64,000 nucleotides of DNA from Chondrosia reniformis (GCA_947172415.1 OX359200.1:6264501-6328500), one strand, 5' to 3'. Counted from the stretch's first letter, positions 1 through 12,700 are shown. Numbers and translations: made by a program. Notes: generated by a model from the sequence alone, not told the origin.

Positions 1-310
1 TGGGGCAAAACTAAAGAGCCTTGGATGAGGCATGTATTGTTAAATTGAGCATAAATGTTCATCTTTAGGCTTATACATAGATTATGCATATATAGTATAT
101 GCAGCTTCTAAACACTTGATCATAAATAACAGTTCTACAATTTATGAATACTCAATTTGATTATCAAATTACAGGTAATTATAATCATTCTCAAATGTCA
201 TGAAGAGGTAAAACATGAAAGAAACAATTGTTGTGTTGTATATCATGTTAGTATATAAGCCTATACTATTTAGTATATAAACCTATAGTATGTAAACCTA
301 TTCTATTTAG

Positions 311-3300
311 TGGAGGGACCATTGGTTGCAGTGTGTCCATGTATTACCTCATCCTGAACAAGTGCTTGAAGGTACGTATATAGGAATATGAATATTTTAT
401 GTTATTTCCCAATATGGTAACACTGATGATGATGTTTTAGAGTATTTCACAAAACTCTTACTCAGTGCATCAATTTGAATTATACATATATAGTTTCAAT
501 ATTTAAGTAATGCTCCAATTTGAATACCTAACGTCAGTACATAATATTTAACTTTTTAGGTGACATATTGAATATAAAATTGTTTTTCGATGAATACAAT
601 GTTTGGTTTGATGTAGCTAGGAATGAAAGGTTGGTATTTAGTAATGGACATGTATATATATAACAGTATATACAGTACAAATTACATGTATACATGTAGG
701 TATGTACATAGTACGAACCTCAAACTGGAGGAAAAATAATCTATATTTTTAACATTAAATTTATTATACTATGTATATCTTTTGAGTGACACATCTTTTT
801 GAGTATCTAAAGACCAAGTTGGTTTATTTTCTTCTAAATCGGACATTTCGACCCTGAGGGTCTTCTTCAGTGACTGATGGACTGTCTGCTTCTTTTATAG
901 AAGGCACTCAAAAAGACTTGAGATATGCCACTCAGAAGATAAGTCTGACGCAGTTACATAGAAGGAATCCGTATCATCTAAAGTATTATAGTATTTAATT
1001 TTACACTGCACATGTATACGTACGTACGTATGTGTGTGTGTGTGTATGTTATATACATGTGCAGATTGTCACGGCAAGGTCTTCCTAGGGTAGGCAGGCC
1101 AATTTGTACATGTGGAGCTCACATGGTGTGGAACCGTGTGAGACTGAGCATGCTCAATGAGCCAGAAAGGAACAGCAGACTATACACTGCTCTTCAGCAG
1201 ATCCTCCAACATCCATCTGACCCCAAGACATTCTTATCTCAATCTCATAAGGAGATGTCTGTGATCCCAAATAAAGTGTTGGTGTTAAGTGATGGCAGTT
1301 TGCTGTCTCTGATGGCAAGGTCTCTAGGAGCTGAGAAGGTTCAATTAATATATTATGGAGTGGAAATTTATGCACTTATTTAATACAACATGTTATTCTA
1401 GGTAACTGCTATTGAGGGTGTTAGCCTCTCAGCAAGGACATTGAATGAGGTCTGTATTTATGGCAGTGTTATACATATAGGTCTTTGTGAGTCTTTTTAT
1501 ATAACAGTGCATGTCTAAGAATTAATATAAAACATTTTTTAAATACGTATATGTTGTATTGTGAACTTCAAGCAGATTCAGCAACTACTTGTATGTACTT
1601 GTGTGTTTTTGTTTATCATCCTAGCCTTTGCACGGCTCATTGCAATTAACTCCCTTTTTCATGCTTGTATGTAGTAAGGTCATCTTATGTATGTGGATAT
1701 TAGACTACGTATATGCTTTATGTAGTTAATCCAGGAGAATGGTTGTGGTCAAGAGATATCAGTTATACAGAAATCAGCAACCCATCTTTCAAAAGAGGAT
1801 GTCCATGATGAAAAGGTACATAATAGTCAACCATATCAAATATGAAAGCATATCTTAACTCATCCAAGAGTATCCTAGATTATCCTAGAGTATACTAGAG
1901 TATACATACTATTTCCCTAGAGTATCCTATTAGTATTAAATGTTTATACTATATATTATACACAATGTCTTATTAATGATTAGTTTATTAATTCGTACAC
2001 ATGCTACATCTTATTTTGTGTACGTATATTTAGTTTAACATAGTCATTGGAGAGCCATTCTTCCACTCAAGTCTTCTTCCCTGGCACAATCTAACTTTTT
2101 GGTATGCTCTCTCACAAGCGAGGGAGAGTGGTATTGTCAGTGATGATGCACATATCATGCCAATTGAAGCTGAACTCAATGGAATCCTAGGTAAATATGT
2201 ATGTATGCCTTAAGATATGCATGCCATTCACTATGTACGTATGTGTTATAATCAATATCTTCTTTGATTATGGAAGGCCCTTCCTCCGGCAATATGTGTG
2301 TAATTTATGTATAGCTATACATATATGTAATATGTTGACTTAGTACATTTCAAAGATCTCCATAAGATCAAATTACCAGTAGGGAAAGTTGAAGGCTTTG
2401 ATTTGTCCTATTTCGATGATGCAAGAGATATTGTAAGTTGCAAAATACTCTCTCTAATCAGTTGATCATGAGCTTACTTTTCTTGATGTTATAGCCCTTG
2501 GAAGCTGCTCCTATGGTTACAGTTACCATGGATACTAATGTAGAACCCCACCCACTTTGGGAATATCCATGCACTGCAAAAAGTAAAATATTTAAACTGT
2601 TGAGTTTTGATTTTAGAAAGAATGTGAAGAATTTGCAAGATTTGTCTACTCATGGCAGAGTGGAATATACTAAAGAACGGTGTGTATATGCCTAATACTT
2701 AAAATATACTATATCTAAAGATATTGCTCAATAAATGGTATTCACAATTCAGAAATTTCATAATGCTCTACTTTTTTTATACATCTTATTTTATGACATT
2801 AAATTAGTGCCTATCTTTAATAGAGGAATAAATTATTCACTATTTCTTGCAGAGATGTTCATGCTGTTGTTCTGTGGATGGATTATCAGCTGACAGATCA
2901 ACAGTGGCTCAGACTACAGGGACCTGTTGAAGTACGTATACTTGTGTTGTATGGACTCCTAATTATTGATGTGATATATTATACATTATATGTATTCTGT
3001 GTCCATATGTATATACGTATCTACGGTATTTGTATAAACATGTATAGTATATTATGTATGATGTGGGAATGTATACATGCTGGTCAGATTCAGTGTAATA
3101 TTATGATTTTGATTCTTCTTTCTGTTCCTGTCAGCCTCCTGTAGTTGGTGAGAAGATAACATGGAGTCAGTCCTGCAGGCAGTCTGTCGTCTTTCTTCCT
3201 TTTGGTCAGAAATCTGCATTTCAGAACTTCATGATCAGTTCAAACCAGTCATCTGCTCTTCTACACTTTTCTGCAAATTTTATTACATCAAAGGGACATA

Positions 3301-3326
3301 TGATCATGACATTTGAAATTAAGTAA
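311..3326 (+). CDS. PRMT7: PRMT7 arginine methyltransferase, C-terminal half (5' end outside window)
   Basis: Ten exons can be joined in phase: 311-371, 560-629, 1065-1338, 1402-1449, 1735-1815, 2034-2190, 2344-2432, 2495-2679, 2853-2931 and 3135-3326 (stop TAA). The product is the second methyltransferase-like module of PRMT7, which monomethylates arginine using S-adenosylmethionine. Family-typical strings seen in order are RDHWLQCV, VLVLSDGSLLSLMARSLGAE, IGEPFF followed by LLPWHNLTFWYA, EPHPLWEYPC and VLWMDYQLT; these match animal PRMT7 as I know it. The acceptor at 2033 (exon starts FNIVIGEPFF) is chosen over the nearer AG at 2043 because only it keeps phase and matches family spacing. Introns are 60-440 bp. 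The N-terminal catalytic module lies upstream of the window. No lesion was seen. Confidence 0.93.
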
Positions 3327-3898
3327 CTAGCAAAGCAATCCCATTTTAGTATAAAAGGAAACATACGTACACTATTTAACGATGCAATTAATTTATACAT
3401 TAAGGTGTCTACAGAGAGGTTATACGTAATAGATAGAGTATAACTGTACAAGGAATCTGAATGCAGAATGAATTTCTACTATATATCATGAATGGCATTA
3501 TAATGTATGTCTGAGCCAACATTTAATTACCATGCATGCACCCAAAAGCAGTCATTTATAACTCAACTTGGTCATTGACAAATTTCACTGAAATTGTATA
3601 CGTACAATGCATGGGAATCCTATACATAAAGCATTACAATAGATTTTCAGCTTCACTTGATTGTTTCATAGTATAAAAGGAAATTTTTAAGTCTAATCTA
3701 TACAACATATGTACGCATATAAAATTTAATAATGGTTCAGAAGTTATTTACCACTACATCATGTAAAATATACATACTGCAAGGTTGATATATATGTCTA
3801 CTTATATATCAAAACATACATATATACAAATGTGCATGCTAGGCCTAAGTTTCTCTAGGAAGTTTTTAGCAGCTATATAGACTCCTGAATTTGCAATC
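3327..3898. other. Convergent intergenic gap between PRMT7 and four-TM gene 1
   Basis: This 570 bp AT-rich stretch separates the stop codon of PRMT7 (+) from the stop codon of the minus-strand four-TM gene. It should hold both 3' UTRs. I see no further coding signal in it. Confidence 0.5.
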
Positions 3899-6443
3899 TC
3901 AATTTTTGTCCTTATTTTCTTTGAAGATATAACCCAAAACCAGAGAAGTTAAAGCTCCACCCTACGTAAATAGAAAGGTATCATTTCACAGGCACAAGGA
4001 AAAAAACTGGGAAGTAGCAAATTTGGTATCGAATGATGTCTTTACTTTTTAAGGATTTTAAGATAGTCTTCTTCAGTGCATGAGATTGTCTTTAGAGAAT
4101 GTCAAACTATATATACGTATATCAACACTTACATGCAGTGCAATTTACATCATATATAACATATATTATCTAAGGATTCAAACAAGAAAGACGTCATGAT
4201 CACAGATGAAGAATGGAATTCCCAGAAACAGCTGTCTGGCCCAGTGGAGCAGAGGAAGAAAGAGAAGACTCTTGTATCCTCATCCAAAGCTCTCACCAGG
4301 TTTTGTTCCCTATAGGCCTTTTAATTTATTGCAGAATAGGCATATCAGGTAGAAAATGGTGCACAGGCCATTGTAGAATGTATGGCACTCTATATACACT
4401 ATTACATCAAAAGATACTATTAGATGCTACCAATCATGATCAGCAGATTGACTTACTAAAAATATGAGTTCAATTATGCCACCAGCAATTACTACATCAT
4501 TGTAGGGAGGAAACTTTGAATGATCATCAGGTTTTTTATCTTTCCGGAGTACAAATCTATTTGATGTAAGATTATGAATCACTGCTCCAGCACCAACAAC
4601 AACAAAAATAGATAGGATATATATCTAATTATAGTAATTAAGGAAGACAATATACGTACGTACATATATTATATTTAAAGTATCATATAGCTATAGGATA
4701 ATGATAAACAAGTGATATATATTCACTGTATTATATAAGCTGGGGAATAGATTCCAAATTATATCAAATGTATGTATATTGTACCATAAATGTGGAAATT
4801 AATGCGTACCTAAAAAATTAATGCTATTTAAAAATGCTAAATGAAGGGTATAAAATGCTAGTGCTATCCACTGCATGTTTACTGTGCAAAATTGGCTACA
4901 TAACAGGGCGACCATTTTTCAATAACTGGGTTTCCTTAACATCTAGATACCAAAACGCATACGCTCTCACTCTATATAGTTGGCTTTTAATGATATTCGG
5001 GCCATAGGTTTCTATCCGACCATCCCGTTTCATATGTTTCATTTTTTGTTTGTTTTGTAGACCATACTCGTGACCTTGCAGAAGTTTAATTGAATTTTAT
5101 GAATACTTTTTAATAAATGAGTTCGAAAGGAGACATGCAAAGTTCGGATTATTATAAGATTACTGTGTTAATTTGTTTTTTTACATCAAGTATTCATAAG
5201 TATTTATACATATAAAAGATAGATTATCCATAAGCATTACAGAATTTATGTTTACAGAAATTTTATGTCACGTTACCAGGGCAACCGGGTGATATCTGGG
5301 GTGTTACAAACTTTATATTTCACACTTGAACTAGAGATAAATGTTATATCACCAGTAGGCCTACTAATGTTTATTTCTCATCACCTTTACAATTGATTCA
5401 AGTCATATGTGATATATATTAATTATACCACACTCAAGTGTGAAGCTAAGTGATATCCTCCCTCAACCTTCGGTCTTTGGCAGATATCACTTATGCATCA
5501 CACTTGAGTGTGATGCATAAGTGTGACTACTACATACAATACATGCATTGAAATGTAATTATGATTTATATGTCATTGGAATATATATATTATAGATATA
5601 AGGATACAATAGCACCAAGTATAGCATGCACCACTCTCATCTTGCTCAACACCATCTGTAGCACAGCAGCTACAATCAGCAAAATGATGAGGATTGGAGA
5701 TATCACTGCTGTGAAGTAGTATGGAACTGAAAGAAGACCCGCTGGGGATATAAAACCACTGGAGGATAAAAGCAATATTGAACCTGATATATAGTGTATT
5801 TTCAAGTAAAAAGCATTAATACTTTAAATTGACATACTCATTGGTATATAATAGAGGTATCTTGCTGATAACTTGAATTACATCATTAGATAAATCAATA
5901 TTAATATTAACATTACATGCATATCATCACTTTGTTAATTAAATCACAAAATGTTTAATTATTTTAAAGAATTCATCATTGGGGAATGAAATAAAAAAAT
6001 AAAGAAAAACTGCCTTGAAGTTTCTATCAGATTATGGTTTATTAGTTAATTCAATTAAAATTAATGCTTCAAGCCTATATTACTGCATGTATACAACTTA
6101 CAAATATATATATTAAAAAACTTACAGTTCTATGTTGATTTTGTTTCTAATATCGTCTATCCGAGCTTCACTACCATACCCAAAAGCTCCAGTAAATATT
6201 ATCCATCCAATTGCAGCTAATGCAGTACACACAATTGTTACCTATAACATGCATATGACCATATGTATAATCCAAGTATGATGCTCAATGATATACATAT
6301 ACACAAAAATATAGTTATACTCCCAGGACCCCCTGGTAGACCAGCATGTCAAAAATCAAGATTTATCTATCTATCTATAATGCATGCCACAAGTCTATAT
6401 ATGTGGTGCTTACAATTGGAAATATCTTTCCTACAACTGACAT
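3899..6443 (-). CDS. Four-transmembrane protein of unknown family, paralog 1
   Basis: Five minus-strand exons join in phase: 6443-6414 (MSVVGKIFPI), 6241-6126, 5758-5608, 4624-4457 and 3961-3899 (ends KENKDKN, stop TGA), giving 175 aa. Four hydrophobic segments are visible: TM1 IVCTALAAIGWIIFTGAF, TM2 from TAVISPILIILLIVAAVLQM, TM3 spanning the exon 3/4 junction into FVVVGAGAV, and TM4 from GGIIELIF across into GGALTSLVLGYIF. A basic/acidic loop (RKDKKPDD) lies between TM3 and TM4. Exon order, phases and lengths match the second copy at 27230-29968, and that agreement is the main evidence that it is a gene. The exon 3 donor is GTATCC in both paralogs, which is unusual but shared. The topology resembles small tetraspan families, but I cannot assign one. 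Confidence 0.78.
4170..4335 (+). repeat. Dispersed repeat family R1, copy
   Basis: Contains the family signature: a segment near GAATTCCCAGAAACAGCTGT, then TCTGGCCCAGTGGAG, CTCTTGTATCCTCATCCAA, and the end block TTCCCTATAGGCCTTTT. The same blocks in the same order recur at least ten more times in this window in both orientations. Its only ORF is incidental. Likely a short non-autonomous transposon or SINE-like element inside four-TM gene 1. Confidence 0.8.
5272..5525. repeat. Palindrome-rich MITE-like insert with an X-box-like motif
   Basis: Lies in an intron of the four-TM gene. It starts at an RFX X-box-like inverted repeat GTTACCAGGGCAAC (5272-5285), carries repeated CACACTTGA strings, and ends in a near-perfect palindrome at 5488-5523 with 17-base arms and a 2-base centre. 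Probably a small inverted-repeat transposon; its boundaries are approximate. Confidence 0.5.
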
Positions 6444-6939
6444 GATGGAGTCGTTCTCTTAAGATATTACTTCTACTGCTGTATTTATAGAACACTCCTT
6501 CCTTACAAACAAGGTTATGTGATATGTAGTCACTTGTTCTATATATACACTGCCCACACCTCCTAAAGCATACATCAATTTCATATTTCAATGTATAAAT
6601 ACAGTGCATACATAAAATATAATATATTTCTATATGACTAAGTAGTGAATAATTTATATAATGTTGTACCCTGAGACATCAGTAAATACATATTTGTGGC
6701 TGCATGTGGGTGTGGGAGTCGGTTAGAGGTATAATTCATGGGCACACTGCTAGCAGTACCTTTAGGAACAATTACCTATATAATGTTTGTATACCTGCAT
6801 GCTTTATGTATAATCTATAATAATTGTGACGGAGCTTTGACTGTTCTAAGTAGGATCAGCTGGCTAAAGAACTACATGTTTGTGTGAAGTGAACTTCAGA
6901 GAGTGGCATGACAGTGATCTACATGATGTATAGAACCTG

Positions 6940-8115
6940 ATAAATTATAAGCTTTTGTGAATCTGTCTCAGTGAGTGCAGGCAGGAGCTGATATATAAGG
7001 ACTGGTAAGGGTGATAGATTAGGCAGTCACACTGCATATAGTGTCTACCTAAGACCTTTAGAAGTCATATAATCATGTGCACAAGAAGTTATATACAGGG
7101 ACTATCTCAACACTGAATGTACAGTACATGGTCTTCATATGTGTATATCATAGTCGGTCTTCCCTTCATATATTGCATGACCAACTCAAATCTGCAGCTA
7201 AATAGATAATTATCTAATATTAGACTATAAGTCTGGTGCAGTTAGAAGAAACCCTTATCATCTAATATTAGGCTGTACTTGACTATATAGACCTAAGAAT
7301 GTGAACAATCTACACACTGAAAATGATCAGTTTACTTTTAGACTAAATCAGCTTCACATAATATAATGCATGCTTGGAGATACGTAATGTAAAATTAAAG
7401 AATGTGATTCAATTAGTTAACAGACCCACCCACACTGATTACCAATAACATGTTTATTAATCAACTGCAGTCATACAAACTGTTAAACTGTTCAATTATA
7501 AGGACATAGAGGAGATTACATATACTTTATAAGTTCACATGCACACACTATAACGGTGCCAAGCAGTACGCATATCAGATTGTCTGCTGCTATATATGTA
7601 GATTACACACAACATAAATTATAAGCTTCTGTGAATCTGTCTTAGTGAGTGTAGCTGGTATATAGGGACTGGTAAGGATGATAGATTAGGCAGTCACACT
7701 GGCCAACTAGAGTGTCAACTAACACCTTTAGAAGTCATATAATCATGAAGTACTAAACTAACAAGGACTATCTCACTACTGAATACACAATGCATGGTCT
7801 TCACTTATTATAGTATTATAGCCATATAATCATAAAGAAACTAAATCTTCACATATTATAGTGGAACCTCCTGTCTAAGAGACCACTATTGCATGACCAA
7901 TTAAGGTGACCTCAATTCTGCAGATAATTATCTAATATTAGGCTATACTTGACTATACCTATAGAATGTGACCAATTTACACACTGAAAATGATCAGTTT
8001 ACTTTTAGACATAATGTAATGCTTAGAAGTAGAATATTATAATTGGGTTAAAGAAAATGGATTCAATTAGTTAACCCACATGTCTATCAATCAACTGCAG
8101 TTGTATAAACTATAC
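6940..8115. repeat. Direct duplication of a ~0.5 kb noncoding block
   Basis: The block at about 6943-7500 recurs diverged at about 7613-8115. Shared landmarks include ATAAATTATAAGCTT, GATAGATTAGGCAGTCACAC, TAGAAGTCATATAATCATG, AAAATGATCAGTTTACTTTT and ATCAACTGCAGT. The offset is about 670 bp. The 7225-7275 part also matches repeat pieces seen near 945-985 and 57443-57490 (CAGTTAGAAG followed by TATCATCTAA). No ORF of note. Confidence 0.65.
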
Positions 8116-8183
8116 TTTACTCAAATGGATAATTGCAAGCCAGCTTAGATGCAACTTTGTTCTGGAAATATTGCTAAGTAGCT

Positions 8184-8197
8184 GTTGCCATGGAAAC
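8184..8197. promoter_or_regulatory. RFX X-box-like motif
   Basis: GTTGCCATGGAAAC matches the imperfect inverted repeat bound by RFX-family factors, which often control ciliary genes in animals. No transcription start is established nearby, so its target is unknown. Confidence 0.35.
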
Positions 8198-8199
8198 CT

Positions 8200-9529
8200 C
8201 ACTAAATAATTGAATAAGTAGGAGGAAATGAAGCAGGCTACAGCAAAATCTATATACTTATGCATATTACATACATTCATTTGGCAACTTAATTATGCTA
8301 TTCTCAATGTTAATCTAACAGCTATTATCATTTACTACATCTTGCTCAAAGGGATTGTACAGTTTCATATTCAAATGGTGAGGCAAACTGATCTATAGGA
8401 TACAGAGAGCCTGGTAAGCATGTACTACACCTAGCTCTCCCCAACTGTGTGTAGCTAGAAGTTACTAGTTACTAGGGACTGCTAGAGATGCTAAATCTGG
8501 TGGTCCCATTGGACCAATGTAGTCAAGGTCCTTTACTCACTGCTGATTCCATGCAAATTTTCCTTGATCCAATACTTTCTTTTCCCACCTGAATGGGTTA
8601 AGCCAATAACTTTAATAATCCCCTACCACTTAGTCCTTCTTCTTTCTTAATTGGACATGTTGCTAGGTAATTGACATTTGATTTCCATGACAATTCTTCT
8701 GAAAGTAAATGAATATACAAATAAAGTAAACTACACAATAAGTAATACACGTGTGTAATCAAATATATAGTTTGTGTAAATTGTGCTTGAAGTTCAATTA
8801 ACACTATGAACAGTCTCACAAGTAAGTATACGGTAAAGATGCTGATTAATATGCAAATCATAACATTGAAAATCATGCAAAAGAAAAACAAACATTATGG
8901 ACTTCATTTAAAGTGGCTATATAGTTTGTCTGATTCTCTAGACAAGATAACCTACCAATCACTGTAGTTTAGGGCACGTGAATCCACAAACTATAGCTAG
9001 GCAAATAAGCGCTTCAGTAGCAACGGCCATTTTGGATTGAGCAATAGAACAATTGAGTTGAACATGAACAATAGGAGACGTTATAATTAATCAATAGTTT
9101 ATAGCCTGTATATATCTCTCGAGTCTGCATGTAAGCATCCAGTAGTACAGAAGGTACAAAATAGCTATACGTACGTGCACATAATACATAATAAAGACAT
9201 GCACGAAACTAACTTCATATAGAATTGATAATTATGCAACCTGTGGTTTTTGTTAACAACTACATTTGTATATATCCGATGTCCTGTGCTGTGCATGTAT
9301 GAAACAATTGCAAGCCGATTGACATCAATTCATGCGCTCGCAAGGGCTTGTGCAAATATGTTTAAAATAAATGATTACTGCTGAAGCAATTAGAGGTTCA
9401 TTAAGATATTGATAGTTTTCTATTTCTATTCATGGGGTCACTGGGCTGCTTTGATTTGCTTGGTTGAATAGCCACGCATGCATGTTTCGAATCTTAACTC
9501 AATAACAATAACAACTTACTGAATAGGCC
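8200..9529. other. Gene-poor AT-rich stretch, possible promoter near 9.03 kb
   Basis: No convincing exon was seen. A minus-strand 97-aa hydrophobic ORF (8598-8891) looks like AT-rich chance. Around 9005-9060 there is an isolated GC-richer patch with GGCCATTTTGG, YY1-like when read on the minus strand, preceded by a CACGTG E-box at 8974-8980. This could be a promoter, perhaps for a 5' non-coding exon of the gene at 11326. That link is inference. Confidence 0.3.
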
Positions 9530-10485
9530 GGGTTATGTTCTGCATGTTTTCTATTGTTCTTGAACATGACATCGAAAACAATAAACAAAATTTTGCTACC
9601 ACGATTTTCCGCCAAGTTCACGATGTTTCCCGCCGACAATTTCTAATAAATAGTCGAGGAAATTTTCGGTCTTTGGCCTCCGGGCTATCAACTCTGGAGG
9701 TCTACTTTGGTGTGGATCGATGCGCCAACCGTGGTAGGAGCACGACCATGGTACCATGCGACAAAGGGTCATCGGTGTTCGTATAGTGGGGTGGTCTCTC
9801 TACCTATGGGCTAGTGCCTGGAGATGTATCTCACTATTAATCCTGCTTGTGTGTTAAATTGGCACTTGCGGATTCTCACTATACGACCCGTACCTGGAGG
9901 AGCGTGGGTCCAGTGCCACTACGTAGTCGGTCAGGAACCCCTGTTGTAGGCTGCAGCTTCAGGTTGGTTTGGAAGGCATTTGCATTTGGATTTGTATATT
10001 CAGTTTTCGTATTCATGCATCAATGCAGTATTTCATTGCATATCATGTATTTTCAATTCTTTTCTTATAGTTCATTGAACTGATGGGTCCCTACTCTAAA
10101 GCGCCTGACCGATCCCAATGAGCTAAAGTCTGTGTACAGTGTTCCCAAGCTACGTTGTGTGCACATGATGATTCTCATTGGTGGGAGTTTGTGGTCCGCC
10201 AGGGTCGGGCTTGTTTCTGCTCGTAGCGTGTAGAGCAAGACTAGTAACTGGTCAGAGGTCGGTCAGGTACGCCGGATCGCTCCCGTGCAACTTCTCTTAC
10301 GACGCAAGTAGTGGAAGTGTCAAACAGAGTTGAGAAACCGGAGGCCTTTTGGGGCACGAAGTACTTCTACCTCCACGTGGTGTGCCCTGGGATCACCTTT
10401 ACACTCAGTAAAGTGATGCGAAACGAAGTACTGCAGCACCGTTCCAGTAACGCTCAAAAGGACAACCATGAAGAACTTGTTTAAG
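9530..10485. other. GC-richer island of unknown function
   Basis: About 950 bp with clearly higher GC and CpG content than the flanks, and no long ORF on either strand (the largest are 83 and 78 aa on +). Internal structure: CGTATAGTG (9779) has its reverse complement CACTATACG at 9877. TCGGTCAGG occurs near 9928 and 10258, with its inverted form CCTGACCGA near 10106. CGAAGTACT occurs near 10358 and 10424. It could be a structured non-coding RNA, a decayed retro-copy or a lncRNA locus. I recognise no known RNA family. Confidence 0.4.
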
Positions 10486-11325
10486 AACTACATTGTTTGA
10501 ACTATTATTTTATTTTTTTAATTTGTACATTTAGATATATTTCTATATTTCAGAATTATCAAACTGAAATGAGCATTGTGCAGTGATTATTATACAATTC
10601 TAATTGGCGATAATAAATTCATATTGAGATGGTATAATAAGAAGCTAACCCAGCTCATCACAAATGTAAGCATTCAGTATACTCTTGTAAATTATCGTAT
10701 AACAAGTATTACGTGTAAAAAAGAAAAAGAAAAAGAAAATACACAAAAAAACGAAAAAGAAAAAAAGAAAACAATTCAAAGAAAGTAAAAGAAAAAGAAA
10801 AAAAAAAGAAAAAATGGCCACGAAAAAGAAGATAATACACATTTCAGATTGCTGTGCTACATATACGAATCACCATTCCATTAAAAGTGGTTTGACAGCC
10901 ATTTACATCAATCAATATTTCTTGGCATTCTCCTTCAGAATTGACTGAGAAGAGTAATATCTTTTCCATGCATGTGAAGTTTCTGGTTCCTTTGTAGAGT
11001 GCATTAACTGAGAGGCAGTGATATCAGACAAGGTTCAAGACAATGTTTGGTCTTCCTTTTATTTCATAGCAAAGTGGCAGTGTTTTGTCAGGAGATAATA
11101 GTACAGAGTGATGTATTAAAATGAAGGTTCATACACATTATTCACTTAATATTCCCTTCCATTATAATGAAAACATTATGTAATTCACTTTCATTTGCAA
11201 TTACCTGCATTAGGTTTGAAGGGAACTCTGACTGTATATAATATGAAATTAAACTCTAAGTCAGCAATAATATGTGTTAAAGTGATTAAGTTAAACTTAA
11301 GTTTGTCATTAAAGTTTCAGGAAAA
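10486..11325. other. Spacer and probable 5' region of the 390-aa gene
   Basis: AT-rich. It holds a purine tract (10719-10840) made of A-runs punctuated by G. Just before the ATG at 11326 is a good splice acceptor (AAAGTTTCAG ending at 11320), so the start codon probably lies a few bases into a second exon, with a non-coding first exon upstream. Confidence 0.4.
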
Positions 11326-12498
11326 ATGTCTTGTGAATCATTTAAAGAACAGCCAAGTCTAGATTCAGAGTTTGATCTATTGCCCTTGGCTAAGAAACCC
11401 CGAAAGAGAATCTCTGTGTTTTACGAATCGGTACATTCTTTTCCCTCAAATTCTACGGTAGTCCCTATCCCTCAACAATGTGAAGAAGACACTCAAGAGA
11501 TCAGTAATATGATTCCTACGGACTATGGCCAATCTAATTTTTCCATACCTGATCACAAAGAGGAGAACTATGATTGCTGTGATGAGCTAATTGCTGTTGC
11601 TGATGAATTTATGCCCGCCATAGAAAGTATTCCTGCCACAGTCGGTAAAGTTGTACCTTGTAGAGCACTTAAGTCCCTTAAGCATAAAGAGATTGTAATG
11701 AAGATGAGGTTGCTTAGGCACTCTTCTGTTGTGAAAGCAATTCAAGCTGCAGAAAAAATAATGTTGAGCCCTGACAAAGGTTGGCCATTAGATCTGAAGA
11801 TAGCCGCACTTCAATCTCTTGTTCCTTCCACCATTGAAGGAGTGAAGATCTTGGAGTACTGTCTAAAGCAATGTGACAAGCCTGAATGCGAAAATCCAAT
11901 CATTCTTAAATGTAGACTTCATTGCAAATTGATGTGGGCACACTCGTGCTGCAGTAAAGAGGAGTGTGAAAAGCATACAATTGCAGCTTTATCAGTAAGT
12001 GAACAGGTTGGACAAGATATCGGTCCACTCGTAACAGAAGAGTACTATGCACAACTGAAGCAAAGAAAAATGAACCTTCCAATTACAGAAAACTCAGAAG
12101 ATCAGCACTTGGTTAGAGAAATAGAAAAACATTACCTTAAGATCCTTAAAAGTGATGTGCCTTCGTGGATGGAGTTTTTCAAGGTGACCGCAATGAGACA
12201 CTTGGCACTCTTAAAGATGACGGAAGCTGTGTCATATCATAAAGTACAATTGCACCTGAAGGCTACAGCTTGCTTTGAAACTGGTAGCTATTTGATAAAA
12301 AGGTTGGAAGAAATGGAAGAACTAACAGAATTGGATAATGGATATATAGAATGCATCAAGTCCCTTCAATATCACATACAAGGAGATCAAAGCATGGCAA
12401 GACAATTCCAGCACCAGTGCATTGATCGACTGAACCAATGTGGCCGCCATGTGTCCTTTGTCACTAAACTGTTTGATCACTGCACTTCAATGAATTAA
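11326..12498 (+). CDS. 390-aa protein of unknown family
   Basis: A single uninterrupted frame with even amino-acid composition and coding-like codon use. The ATG lies five bases after a TTTCAG acceptor. Residues 23-28 (KKPRKR) look like a nuclear localisation signal. Residues 1-110 are rich in polar residues and probably disordered. From about residue 110 to the end the sequence is helical, with repeated amphipathic stretches and several Cys (e.g. CLKQCDKPEC, CCSKEECEKH), perhaps an alpha-solenoid/TPR-like fold. No catalytic motif was seen and I do not recognise the family. Its last ~160 codons are duplicated, broken, at 26597-27077. It sits directly left of the Death-PNP array. Confidence 0.75.
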   Translation: MSCESFKEQPSLDSEFDLLPLAKKPRKRISVFYESVHSFPSNSTVVPIPQQCEEDTQEISNMIPTDYGQSNFSIPDHKEENYDCCDELIAVADEFMPAIESIPATVGKVVPCRALKSLKHKEIVMKMRLLRHSSVVKAIQAAEKIMLSPDKGWPLDLKIAALQSLVPSTIEGVKILEYCLKQCDKPECENPIILKCRLHCKLMWAHSCCSKEECEKHTIAALSVSEQVGQDIGPLVTEEYYAQLKQRKMNLPITENSEDQHLVREIEKHYLKILKSDVPSWMEFFKVTAMRHLALLKMTEAVSYHKVQLHLKATACFETGSYLIKRLEEMEELTELDNGYIECIKSLQYHIQGDQSMARQFQHQCIDRLNQCGRHVSFVTKLFDHCTSMN

Positions 12499-12644
12499 TT
12501 GCAGAATCAACTAATTTAAGATGGACTTACAGCAACTAAAACATAATATATTAACTAAATTATATGCTCTAAGAGTATGAATGCTAGACCTATTATAAGT
12601 TGTAATTTAAAGGATCCAGAGCTGCTTGTTGATGTCTGCCATTC

Positions 12645-12700
12645 TCATCAGTATATATCTGCTACAGACCAGAGAAATTAGGGCTCCACCCTATTAAATA
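12645..12700 (-). pseudogene. Remnant of a four-TM gene last exon
   Basis: On the minus strand an acceptor-like TTTAATAG precedes a frame beginning GGALISLV, nearly identical to the start of the last exon of four-TM gene 2 (27304-27230, GGALISLILGYIF). The downstream part is lost, so it no longer encodes the TM4 tail. It belongs to the duplicated flank 12013-12897 / 26597-27490. Confidence 0.6.

Noticed and set aside
2044-2190. PRMT7 exon starting at the AG at 2042-2043
   Set aside because: That acceptor puts the IGEPFF motif out of phase; the acceptor at 2032-2033 restores phase and the family spacing.
8598-8891. 97-aa hydrophobic minus-strand ORF
   Set aside because: Leu/Ile/Phe-rich frames are expected by chance in AT-rich DNA; no splice signals or paralogous copy support it.
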